The translations under genes were made by a program, and so were the position numbers. Below, piece after piece: positions 1 to 12,681 of a stretch of 64,000 bases of DNA. This stretch comes from Cardinalis cardinalis (Eukaryota > Chordata > Aves > Passeriformes > Cardinalidae), in contig JACDOX010000014.1 in assembly GCA_014549065.1 (NCBI GenBank), forward strand, positions 5,508,380-5,572,379. The letters are read 5' to 3'. A model generated the notes under the pieces. It was not told the DNA's origin, did not search any database, and worked only from the letters and a program-made list of their open reading frames with translations. Each line of letters opens with the position of its first letter. Positions within the stretch are counted from its first letter, which is position 1.

Positions 1-479
1 CATGCCTGCAATTTCTGTTTTGTTTTTATTCACCTGGGACTGACTCAGTTAATCAGTTTCCGTGCATGTGATTTGTGTAAGTCAGCTACNGGTGTTCCTG
101 TGACATGGAACATCATAAACTCCGGCCATGGCATCTCCAATAACTCTGTTTTCACTGGGGAATTTGAAGACAGGACCACAGTGCTGAAATCCCAGTGAAA
201 TAGGTGAAAACCGTATTCATTTTTCTCACAATTTGTACAACAAATTAGTAAGATGTCTTGAAAACTCACCATTTTTTCTTAATCTTGAATTATACGACCC
301 TTTCTTAGCCCTTTTCTCTAAATAGTCTTGAAGTGCTGGTAACATATTTACTGCTTAATTGATAAGATTTTATATTTCACCATGTATAATGCCTGGTCCA
401 TATAATTCTTGTCTCTTCTTAGAAAGTAAACAGAAAAAAAAAAGGGATANGGAAATGCAACTGTAGTTTTTGATCTGAA

Positions 480-1020
480 TCAAGAGCAATGTGAAAAAAT
501 GCCTTGGGGAGGCAAATTCAGCAGCCCCTCAGCAGGTGCTCTGCCATGGCTCTGTGCAAGGGGCCTGCTCAGTCTCACAGAGGTTNGACCTTCCCCAGAG
601 CCATGTGAAGCCCAGGGGTGGCACTGAGGCCATGGCACAGCTTGCTGTGCATGATGACAGGACCAGGACACGCTGCTGGCTCCCGGGAATGGCCTCCCCT
701 GCTCTGGGCTGCCTTTGGAAGCTGCTGCCCGCCAAACCAGTGGGGCTAGAACAGTCAGCGAGGGCTTCAGGATGGTTTTGTGTCAGCTGGAACTCCCAGC
801 TCCTCCACCACCATTACTGAATCACCTCTGAATTTGCCACCTTTGAATAGTGCAGCAGAAAGGATGGATTGCCCGTGTTGTTCTAACAAATCACCCCTGT
901 GTGACTCTAACTCAGCAGACCAGAGTAACATCAATGGACTCCCAGGTGCTCTCTGGTCTCCTNGGCTAAGCAGAGAACCCTGTGTGTAGTTAAGTTTCCA
1001 GGCCTGCTGGGGCCGAAAGG
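480..1020. repeat. GC-richer patch, probable degraded interspersed repeat of unknown family
   Basis: This 540-base stretch is clearly richer in G and C than its surroundings and has overlapping open frames of 60-130 codons on both strands, which is typical of decayed GC-rich repeat sequence rather than of a gene. The translations show no domain I recognise. I do not see CR1 3'-end signatures or LTR ends. It could also be an unannotated exon of something else, but no flanking splice structure supports that. Confidence 0.25.
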
Positions 1021-4000
1021 GATCATCTCTCCCCACAAAAAAATTCCTCCTATCATTAAATAAAAAGGAATAAATAGAAAGGTTTGAATTCAACTTTCTA
1101 ATAAAGTAAGCAATGAGTGGCCTCCTCCTGCTCCTAAGTGCTAAAGAAAAATGTGTACTTTTCCACACTGCCTGTTAAAACTGCCTCAATACAACTATTT
1201 TTTTTTTGAAAATTCAAATTTCTTTCTTTACCCAAATCATCATTATACTGTTATAAATACTGATTTTTAATGGCAGGATGGGAGAGCAACACCAGAAAAT
1301 TTGAGGCTGCCAGGTACAAAAGGAAAGAAATATTCTTTCAACTGCTTATTTTCTCTGCAGTTTGGAGCCACATTCTTCTGGAAAAACAGGATATTTGACA
1401 CCTGTTGTTGTATGAAAATGATAAAAAATATCTGGATAGCTCAACTCCATATATTTGCTGAGTTAATCTGTCAAAACATGTTGAAAAAAAAGTAGGAAAA
1501 AGAAAAAGTAGGAATGGGTAAAAATATCTCTTATCTGTTAGGTCAGTCCTCAGCATTTCCCATCAGAGATTGCCATCAATGCTGTGTGCTTGTGTGCTGT
1601 AAAACAGCTATGAAAGTATCACTGCAGGGCTGTTCTCTAAGTCTTTTGCAACACCTACAGACAAAAACATCTCCTTCCCCACTATTTGGGAGCAAGGTCA
1701 AACTGGCTTTTACCCTCCTGTCTGACAGAAATTCTGCAAAGTGCACTTGTTAAACACTGCCAGCAGAGATTGCAGACTGGCAGCTTGGAAAGCATAAGAG
1801 CATCTGTGACACACAGCACTGACTCGAGGCTTTTACAGAAAGGTTTTAAAAACACTGAGTAGAAANAGTAAAACTTCAGCAGAATTTAAAAAAAATGTTC
1901 TCTGTACAAACCCTGCTCAAACAACTTTTCAAAAAAGGAACTAGTGGAATACACTAGGTTAAAATCTACAACTGCAGTAGCCTCAGCATGACTTCCAACA
2001 GAGACTGATTTGGTAATGTAATATATATTGAAAAGACAGTAAACCAAGCATGCACAGTCTGACTGATCGTATCTAAAATTTAAACTCATTTTTTCCACAA
2101 TGCCAAAACCCAGCAGNAAAGAAATCTACAAAGAAAATTTTAATGTATCATTTCCATTTACCAACTGGACTCTTATTGCAGNATGAAATAACACATTTCA
2201 GANGAGAGGATGGAATCTCATTTGGGAATCTAGAGAGAGAAAAAAATGCTCTGGAAATCAATCAAAGCAAGATAGGGAGATAAGCAATATTCAGGGAGTC
2301 TTAAAAGTCAGATATAAGGGCTGAGTGCTAAGCCAGAGTGCTAAGGCAAACAAAACAGCACAGAATACCGAGACAGGAGGTGAACTGAATGGAGACAAAA
2401 AAACAGGGTGAGAAGTCAGAACCAGCCATAATCCCAGACTGAAATTATGGTGGAAAGTTTATTTTGCTCCTCAGACTAACTCAGAGTTGTTTTCTTGGTT
2501 TGAGAAGGAAAAAAAAAAGGAAATAAGGAAATATGAGTGAAACACATACAAAATATACGTGAAAGACAGCAAGAAGAGGTAAGTAGGAATTTGTGAGCAC
2601 TCTTGGCCTGTCAGTGAAAGAGCATCACTAACTGGTAGCTTNTTTTCTGAATCTCTATATTGAGATACTAACACACTGTTCAAGTTTTAAGTTTNACTTG
2701 CACAGAGACAAAATTACACAGCAGCACTGATCATTGGTACTTCATCTTCAAAGACCACAGCACAACAGCAACACTGAACAGCAGATGGGTACATTTTCAG
2801 GTAAACATTTGGCAAGTGGAATGGATGGCAACAGTATGAGAGTGCAGGTAGAGAAATAACNCAACTTGCTCCCCAAAAGCAGTCAGCCTCAGAAAATGAC
2901 ACACAATAGATCATAGGCAACATAAAAGGTTTAAATTGTAATTTCATTGAAGAATTCAGGAACTAAAAGTCTTTTTAAACATAAATTAATCAGGCTTGCA
3001 CAGCCATGGAAATACAGAGCTCCATTCTAATGGCTCCCCAAAATACAGGCAGATTTGAATATATGTTGGCAAGTCTAAATAGCAACAACATTCCTTCCCC
3101 AATTATTTAAAGCAGCCTGACTGAGAAGGTTTTGTAGAACAGTGATCTTTTTGACAGGAATCACCATGTTTTGTGATATTTCAGACTCTTTAGCAGTCCA
3201 CAGAAGACAANAACAAGGAAGTAGAATATTAATGTAAGCCGTCATGAAGAAGTCATAAAATTTTAGGGTGTAATTTACTAATGATGATAGTACATAACCT
3301 GTTATAGAGAAAAAAATAATCCTATGATCTCAAATTGTTCATAGCATACCGTCTTAAAAGATCTTGGTAAAAAAAGCAGCTAAGATTCTAACAGTTGAAA
3401 GGCAGCATCATTAATGTGATGATGAACATAATGAATTCTTAGCTTCTAGGCAGCACCCCAAAACAAGCCTCCCTCTGATCATCAGTTNCCTGAAAGAAAA
3501 CTAATTTCTAGTTATGACTAGAAGTTAGCAGCATGCAAATAAATAAAACCTCTAAACTCCTGCTGTGCAGATGAGCACTGTTGTATTTGACTTACAAACA
3601 TACTATAACAGAAGAAAAGCTTTTGCTATTTTTTTCTACCTAATGATAATTAAGAAATGTGCTGCTGGTTCAGGCTGCTCTGAGGAGGCACAATGCCTCC
3701 ATCTCAGTGCTGGGATGAATGCAGCTGTGGAAGTCCTGCCACTTGAGCTCAAATCTTTAATCCATAACAGTTTTTTGACATTATAAATGCAATTATGTTA
3801 TGGAGAGAGATCATCTCAGAAATATGATGAGACAGTCCCTGGGTGGTTTAAAACTCACCAGACTTCTGAATTCAGGAAGGTCAAACAGCAATTTTCAAAT
3901 AAGTAATTTCCTTTTCTGAGATTTCTACTACTTAAATGTAATTTAAAACCAGCTGTAAGTAGTAAACTGATAAATAGGAAATGTCAGCAACAAATATGAT

Positions 4001-7000
4001 TCACAAGAGAATTTATTCAAGCACACATCACAAGANCTTTAAACTAGAAAGACAGGTAACAACAACAACAAAATTTTAAGAATTGATACCTTAAGTATAG
4101 CTCTTAAATATTTACTTGCCTTGTAAATANATTTCTTAAATTTAAAAAATAAATTATTAATTTTGAGTGTTTTGAAAATTATGCTAAGTGCCCCAATAAA
4201 AACACAAAGCCTAACTTTAAGTAGTTTTTTTCCCCTTAAAATTTACCCTGCATTTAAAATGCTTTACACATAGGCAAAAGAGCACAATTCAACTAAGAAT
4301 ATGAATTTATTTTTCCAGAAAAATATTTTAAGTCATTCTTACAGCTTCTAGACAAGATTTTTTCACCTAGGTTTCCATTTCATGTACAGGGAAATAATCC
4401 ATTGTTTGGACCAAGATTTCAACAGTTTGAAATATGACAGCTGTGAGGGCAGGCCTGGGTCAGTAAAATATTAAGTATAACCTCTGAGTATTTGTGAAAT
4501 TCACACCTTAAGTAATAGGAACCTGTGACAAGATCCCTCTGAAAAGGCTGACTTCCCTGAACATCTTAATTTTCATGTATGCACGCAGTTTAATATGAAA
4601 TGTGAAAGCCTCAATATTCTAATTCCTAGCAGAATCATAATTTAGAAATATTCTACCCTGAGCTACAAAATGAAAACAAAGAATAAGACCTGCTTGGAAA
4701 AACCTGCTTGTAGTCACATTACTCACTGATGGCTTGACAGCTGATATAAAACATCCCAAACCAAGCAGAAATTCAGACTTATGCTTTTGAAACTATTTTA
4801 AGTCCTAAGTTAATTTTAAGGCCATTTCTACTGGTACACATGAAGTAAGAAAAGTAGGTCTAAAGTTGATCTTAACTGAAGGAAGAACTGCAATCAAGCT
4901 AAGACACCTGCCCCACTTCCAGATAAACCATGATAAAAGACAGAAGCAGACTGCTCTTACGGATGCCCAGAAGTGACAGAAAGGAGCAAGTGGCAGTGAG
5001 TGGAGGATGGAGAGTAGGGGAGTGCACAGCCACTGAAAGAAAGTGTGAAACTCCTGCCTAAATTTAATTTGTGGTAAGGAACCAATACAGCTGAAAGCAG
5101 ATATAAGTCAGGTGAGTTTCTGCTATTGAAAAGACAAATCAAATAGTAAAGCCTAGACAGACTGAAACCAAAGAATAGAACACAGAAAAGGGCACGTTGC
5201 CTCNATAAATCATGAAGTTTCTCACTAAAGGTTTACATCTTCTCGACACAGCAAGAGATACCATTATCTGTACTCCAAAGAAATGGAAGAATAATCTAAA
5301 CAGCCTTTACTGATGTCTGGAACATGAGAGNAATCAGCATTAAAAAATGGTCCCCTTTCAGTTATGAAAAAATGCAAAGAAACAAAAATTGTTTGACCTG
5401 TCCCACAAGAACAGAGTGTGCAATTTGCCATGAATATGGAAAACTGCAGCAGACATACATGCAAACACAGCAGAAACTGTAACTTGTCTAGACTTGTAAA
5501 GCATCCAGAGCTGTTGGCCCAAAAGCATGGAGATAGGAAGATGAAATCTGTTTAAATATCTTGATCTTGGAAAAGACATTTCTCTACACTGTAGGAAAAA
5601 ACCTAAATTACCTGGTCTTCAATATGAAAAAAAGGAATTAAAAATCTGGTATGGCTTTTTATAAGAGAATTTCTGCACCTGGATTGAAGAAATCTGTGAC
5701 AAAAGCTGATATTTTGCTCATGGTATTAAAAATCTCTTGGCAGGTGTATGGACCAGACAGAATGGACCAGCCAAAGTACACAACGAGAAACATCCAGTAA
5801 AAAATCAAAACAGGAATAAAACTGGGCTGCACTCATCTTCTGCAGAATATCCTTTGGCACTCACAAACACAGAGCTTGGCATAAAAGGAAAGCTGATGCA
5901 TGATCTGAGAATCAGTCTGGTACTACAGAAGAGCAAAGTATGAAGGCAGGATGCAGGAAACGTGGAATAGCCAGAGTGCAATGGCCTGGCCGGTCTGAAC
6001 TGTGGCTCAGACACGGGNCTGAATGAACAAGAGGAGCAACAGNAAAGNTGTGCAATGAACAACAGCTCAGCAGGAGCTCAGTGCTGCACCAGCCAGGACA
6101 GGCACTGCTGGGACAAAGGCCCAGGCAGCTATCCTGGAGCACAGAGGAAGAGACAGCCCATGGAAAAGGTGCAATTTTCACTGCAGGAGTAGAGCTGAAG
6201 TGCAGTGATTTGACATCCCAATTGGGCTCCTCACCCTCCTTGAAAAAGTGTGTACATCTTTCTATAAAAAAAGTACAAAACTGCAGGGAAAACAAAGATA
6301 ATATGATTTATTAAGTGAGTAATTAATAAAAAAAGTTTATGAAAAATCACACACTGAGGATGAACTACAAAGTGAGCATTTAGATGAGAAAATAAGTCAG
6401 TCTGCTAAAAGCNGGCAGACAATCCAACAAAATCCAGCAATGAGAAAAAAGAAATAATAGATGAAGGAGATATGAAAACTGTGGTTTTCAAGACGATACC
6501 TCATGTATTGAAAGGAGATGATGGAGAGAGATGGGTCTCAAGAACAGCACTGCCTCAGAACTGCCTCAGAACTCAGAATTATTTTATAAAGTTCAGCATT
6601 ATTTTACAAAGTTACACTGCAACCAATCAAAACACTGAGTCCTCACCTGGTTAGGACTGTGGAGTATATATTAATTACTACTCANTGACAATAATTTCAA
6701 TCTTTTATTTGACTAGCAGTCAAATAAGATTTACTTTTCTAGCTTTTTATAAAGCTCTATTCAAAAAACCCCTTGTAAGCAACAAAGGAAAAAACTCTAA
6801 ATAACTTCCCAATTGCCATCTCAATCAAGGTCCTACTTGCAGTTTTTCAAAGAAGTGATTTTCTCTTAAAATCATACCTTAGAAAGGTTCACAGGGAGCA
6901 CATATCCCTATATAAATATATTCAGGTACTGGTCTATATATCACACATTNTTATATAATTATATTTGGTAAACCCCATAATTCTGATTTCCAAACGTTTT

Positions 7001-10000
7001 CCTCTGATTTCTTTCAAAATACCTAATAATAAAAATTCTTAAATAACTATGAAGTAAACATGGCTAATGAGGACTCCACAAACTTTCTTTATCGAGTTCA
7101 CACACCCAGAAGCACCATCACATTTGAGATGACACTGAGCACAGGAAGCAGGACACTGCCCCGAGTGCCACCAAGGGCAAACCCACCAAGCTGAGATGCT
7201 GCAGTGGGGCGTGCATGGCAATATTGGCAAAATGCTGATCTTAAAATATTAGACTTCTTGTACACAGCAATTTCCTTTCAGATACATCCATCTAATTAGT
7301 TGTTGATCANTGTAAAAATATCTGTCTTAATTACAACCTGAAGGTTGTCAACAGCTTTCAGAAACACACAGCATTCTCAGTGACACCCAAGATTCGGGGA
7401 CATTTTACAGAGCCTTTCTTTTCCATGTTGATCACAGGAAACATTGGAGAGGAAAAGGCTTTTGATAAGGAAATACCGTCCTTAAAAAATGGCAAAATTA
7501 CCATTTCTATTAAACTAATATCCAGTTACCAAATAACAAAATTCATTTCTATTAGTNTCAAAGGTTGTTTAAACAATATCTTTAAGGCACAACTATTTTA
7601 GCAAAATTTAATGACACTGCAAGCAAAAGGATGAACAGTGAATAAAAGTGGCATCATATTTGGCTTAAAAGTCTGAAAATTATTTCAAACCATCAAGGGT
7701 CTGACTAAAACTATCCTTTGAGGAGTGAAAGATGAATTAGAAAGGGAAAATCTATCCAAGAATACATGCAAACAACAACTCAGTCATGTCACACCATTTC
7801 CTCCCTCGACTCTGGAACCAGAATCTGCAATTTTTGAATGTAATTAACTGAAGATGCCAGTATAAGACACTTTCCAAAGATGGGGTGAAAATAGAAAAGC
7901 AGCACTAGCTTTAGCATATCAACAATAGAGAAATGCAAACTAAGGCACAGTACACAGGCCTCCATGAATTACAGCATCTCTCTTGAACTATTTTCAACAC
8001 CAAAATGTGGAATTGTCTCAGCAAAATTAATCTGCTCTGGTCACGGTCAGACTACATGAATACTTAATTTACAGGTTTCCTCTTCACAGGCTCAGTTAAT
8101 TGACTTCCCTCCTTTTCTATCTAACAGCAACAGAAGCTCTGCTTTAAGGCCATGAACTCTCAACAGAAGAGAGGATTTTAAAAGGATATGTACTTGTTAG
8201 ATTTTCAAAAGCACCGTGCAGGCCTTGGAAAACTGCTATTTTCTCTTCTAGTAAAAAGCTTTCAAAGAAAGACAGAAGATTGTCTATATTTATTTAGTAT
8301 TACCAGTTCCCTAAAGAAAGCTGAAAAATCTAACCATTTCCTCAGGACCAAGGACAATAGGAAAGTATGAGTATGAGCTTCTCAGTTTTTGAAGAGGTAA
8401 AATTAAAAACAGACAGCAAAAAAATACTGAATAAAATGATGAAAAAAACACCTCAGCTTAGGTATAAAACTGGGTATATAAATCCCACACAAAGGCATAA
8501 TGATCATGGCACAAAGCTACAGAAAACTATATATCCTAGCAGGTAAAAAAATTCAAAGACCCCAGAGCCAAGTTCTTTAAAAAAGTCCATTATTCAAAGA
8601 AGCAAGAGTAAAAATCCTTATCTCAGAACCCTCAAAAGAAGATGAGTAACAGCATAATCTAAGGCAATATGCAAATAACCACAGTTTAAAACTGAACAGC
8701 ACCCAAACCTACACACCCCACACTAGATCACCTGATGTGAGAAAAAGAAAAGGAAAGAAGAGTATGTAATTTGGCAAGTAGAATTCCAGAGTGTAAAACA
8801 AAATGGAGCATTAGACTGTGGCATGGGAGCTGCTGCTGCTCCACCATGGGGAATGAGGCAGAGACCATTAAGTTCATTAAATGAGTAAGGATTTACTACA
8901 CATGTATAGTCATCTATATATCAAATGTACCTTTCTGCTTTTACACTTCTGCATTAAAAATGGCTCACTTACTGTGAACAGTCATTCATTTCATATTCTT
9001 CTTATATTTCTAGTAATGGTCTTTATGTCTGCCTGTGAAAAGGTAACTTCTTGTCTGACAACTACAGGTATGAAAATTTCTATCTGCTTATGCCACATCA
9101 CAGGCGAAATTTATTTTAGAGCCAGTAACCCTCTAATGAAAAACCTTTGTGAAAAGAGCCTTCTTAAAATCAACAGATTTAATGACTGTTACTCTATGCC
9201 TTCTCTGTGCTTTTTCTAACCCAATATTTCAAATTTGTCACTCATTAGGGATGTGGTCCTTCATGAAAGCTGAACAGCCTGCTAAAACCAATCTTGTCTG
9301 TCACCAGGTCATTCACAGTAGAAGAGAAGCGATCCCCATTTGTAGCTTTATTATTACTGGNTTGCACTACCATGACACAAATAAGCAACGGTACTGGAAT
9401 ATTAAAGCCATTCTAACACAGATGTGTAAAAAAGAATTAATAAAATTTTCCCTTTCATTTTTTTCCCAAACCTATAGTAATGGAAGTTAAGTTTAAGAAA
9501 ATGTTTGTCTGTGATATTAATACAGATGTTATTTTATGTGCACAANAAAGAGACCAATTAGACTCAGAACACTGAAGTTCTCATAGTTATGATTCTTCAC
9601 TTTTGCAGCCAACTTTGAAATGACCACAAAAAATTAGCAAATTCTCTTTTCAAGAACTGCACAAACTTGATTTCATTAAGATAGAATATAAAAACCACAT
9701 CCAAACATAATAAAAAAATTAAAATTGAAAAGNCATATTCTCTGCTGACAAATCCAATAGATCTGTTCTAAAACTCCAGACCACTTGAAGAAAAGTGAAA
9801 ATATAAGGGTGAAAATTTTATAAAAAGTTCATGTTACATGAAAATATCCTAACTTTAAGTGCTAGAAATCAACTTTTAAATGCAAGCTGCCACCCTGACA
9901 TGAAGGCCAAGAGCATATGTCAGCTCTGCCTGCTACCATAGAAGATTCACAGTCTCTTTTCCATCTGTATGAAGTCCACATCCTTTGAAGCAGATTTTTA

Positions 10001-12358
10001 AAATATTCAGTACATTGTAAGATTGCAAAATGGAGTATTTTATACATCCCAGTTTTATTGTTGGATTAATAGCTTCTTGTATTTTAGCCTGGCTTTCTTG
10101 AAACCTTTTGCCCGAGTCCAAAGCATGTTAATGTGACCTCCAGTGTTACAAGTGAAGTACTCTTGTGAAANGAAAACAAGTGCTTTCCTAAAAATATGTT
10201 TATATAATTTTCTTTGCACAATAGAGAATAATAGCATTTCAGTGTTGCTAAAGAAATTAAAATTGCCAGAAGATGGATTTAAAGTAAAAGGGAACTGCAC
10301 CTCAACACATCAAATGCATTGTGGAAGCAACAGTTCAGAAGTATAAACAAACATCAAATGGACCCATGTATCTACCAGCCACCTTATCTTGAAAATAACA
10401 AGCAATGAGAAAAAACAATAAGCTCTTTTCTGTTGNTGCAATGAGTGCATGGCTAGTTCTGGCTGTTGGACACTACCTTGAGCTGTAAGAATTCAATTGT
10501 TTATTCCTGCTTGCACATGCTAATGAAAAAACCAAGAGTACATAAAAAATTTGGTGACAACATTCTGCCCACCTGCCACAATGTTTCATAATAAAACAGC
10601 ATCGTATCTCTCTCTTTAAGAACATTGTAAGACCCCAAGATCCACAAAAGTTTAAGAAAAACTTCAAATACTGACCATAAATGCGTCTATAGCAACATTT
10701 CAAGCATGACAACAGAACAATGATATAGTTTATGATACCACATAAACAAAAATACAATCCAAAGAACACATGAACGAAACATGATGTTTTCATGTGCATT
10801 TAACTCCCAGATGCAGGAATTATGTTTGAAGTCACATGCATGCACAGCTAGAAATCATGTTGCTTCTTTTNAGGGAATAGCTGTATTAGACTAAAAATAT
10901 TTGTATGATTTCCTTGGCTGGTGCAGAGAGTACACAATGTTGAATCAACACAGCAAAACAAGACATCATTCCAATATCAGACAATCCTCTGACAGTGCAA
11001 TAGTACCCCTAAGAAAGATCTGGGGTTACAAGTGTGGAGACAATTCCAGAATCATCATTCTTTGTCTTTTAACATTTCCTTTATCAATTAATTTCCCATC
11101 ATAGCTTTTCTGAAGACAATGACTGATATGAGAAACCATGAGTAAAAGGGAAAACAACAAAAACTGTAAATGAAGTAATGTAAAATATCAAAATAGTTAT
11201 CAGATTTCCTGAAAATCCAAAACTAAAGGATGAAAGTTATCAGGTAGATAAAATTGAGTCCCAATTAAAACTAACATGAGACCATATCACAGTAATAGGT
11301 CTTGCATTACCATAGAAACAGAACATTTACAGATAAATATAATTGGAATGTAACATTTTCTCAGTTACAAGTATGAGAGAGCTCTTTCTTCATTTGTAAT
11401 ATAGAAATAGGTATATTCTATCCTTTCCTGTTTTTTTTATTTTTTTTAACAGCAATTTTGTGTCAAAGTTTGAACTTCTTAAAAACAAATTATTTNTGTT
11501 GAGCTTGGCCACAGATCAATGAATCAAAATACAAAAGAGCAGTCCATAGATAAAAAAATGCTGTACTTTGGAAAAAGCAGGGTTATACTGAATGAGCTTA
11601 ATATGAAGAATTCTATATATCACATGAAGTACAAAAGAAATAAAGCATACAAGAGCCATTATATTGTTCATATTACAACTTAAATTAACCTTTCCATTTA
11701 TTATCAGAGATCCTTTTCTAAAAGATAGAATACAAAGGAGGACTTAAAGTTTTGACCTGATATTTTGAATAAGGTTTTTATATTTGGCCAGTATCAGATT
11801 AGCCAATACAATATTGTTTCTACAAAGGCAGTAACTTAAATCACATTGCAGGACTTGTGTTTTACTTGGCAAGGATTTCACACCTTAGCAATTTTGTTGA
11901 AATTAGTTAAGACTTCTGTTTAAGGATATCTCTTCACCCAACAAAAGAAATAATTACACAAATGTACCCTCTTTCTAAGTAATATAATAGCCTTTTTGAG
12001 ATCACAGTTGTATTACAATGTATTTATAAATACCTATCTTTAAAAAATGATTTAATTTCACACTAGCCTAAAAGATTCCGAGCCAAGTATTTAGCAGAGT
12101 AACTGTATATTGTTCTTGTGAAAAATAATTTTGCATTTTAAATTGTTGTGTAAGGATTCAATGTGCAAACCCCTTAAAGTCAGCAGATTTCACCTGGCAT
12201 GGAAGGGATACTAAAATGGGTCTCTGACTAAATAATTTTCAGAAGTACAAAATACTATCTTTTACTGTAAAATTACAAAACTATGACTGATTTGTAACAG
12301 TAATTGTCCAATGAGAATTTTTTAAAACCAGCTATATGCTAATGCATTNAATTTATGC

Positions 12359-12364
12359 TTTATT
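12359..12364 (-). terminator. LCORL: Candidate poly(A) signal for LCORL long form
   Basis: An AATAAA hexamer reads on the minus strand about 320 bases after the TAA stop of the giant exon. It is the nearest canonical hexamer I found. Another lies at 11697-11702, about 980 bases past the stop. Use of either is inference: AT-rich DNA gives this hexamer often, and the long transcript may instead splice onward from the donor at 12710. Confidence 0.3.
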
Positions 12365-12681
12365 TTATAGCTTACTCCTCCTTACACTATGAGAGAAACT
12401 ACACAATGGAATGAAATTCTGTTCCTTTTGAAGTCAATAGCCAGTTGTGACTGACTGCAGAATGTCAGAACTTCTTGTCTGTCTAAACTATACTGGTTAG
12501 CTTATCAGAGCTGAAAGAATGGTGCAAAACGTTATAAACATTTTAAAATTGCACTTTCTGAATTATTCTGATGTTATGCAATGTTTGATTTCATGACTTG
12601 TCTGAAATTAAAATGAGTAACATGCAATAAACAAAAAAGTGCTTAGTTGTTTGACTTCTCCAATTCTTTAGGATTTCAATT

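Larger units (their letters stand above)
1..12681. other. Region downstream of LCORL long form; no gene recognised
   Basis: This is AT-rich sequence with stop codons throughout. The open frames on either strand are 60-130 codons, have no recognisable domains and are not flanked by a convincing series of splice sites. In mammals NCAPG lies next to LCORL in convergent orientation, so its 3' end might be expected on the plus strand to the left. I looked for it and could not identify an exon. A more GC-rich patch at about 480-1020, and smaller ones near 5940-6200 and 7080-7220, resemble degraded repeats. Any further 3' exon of long LCORL would lie here or left of the window, but I could not pick one out. 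Confidence 0.6.

Noticed and set aside
11697..11720. Possible tiny terminal LCORL exon after a CTATCTTTTAG acceptor on minus
   Set aside because: It would add only Glu-Lys-Asp-Leu before a stop. It is compatible in phase but too short to support from sequence alone.
1..12681. 3' exons of NCAPG on the plus strand
   Set aside because: Expected from mammalian gene order, but no frame with matching splice sites or recognisable condensin sequence was found.
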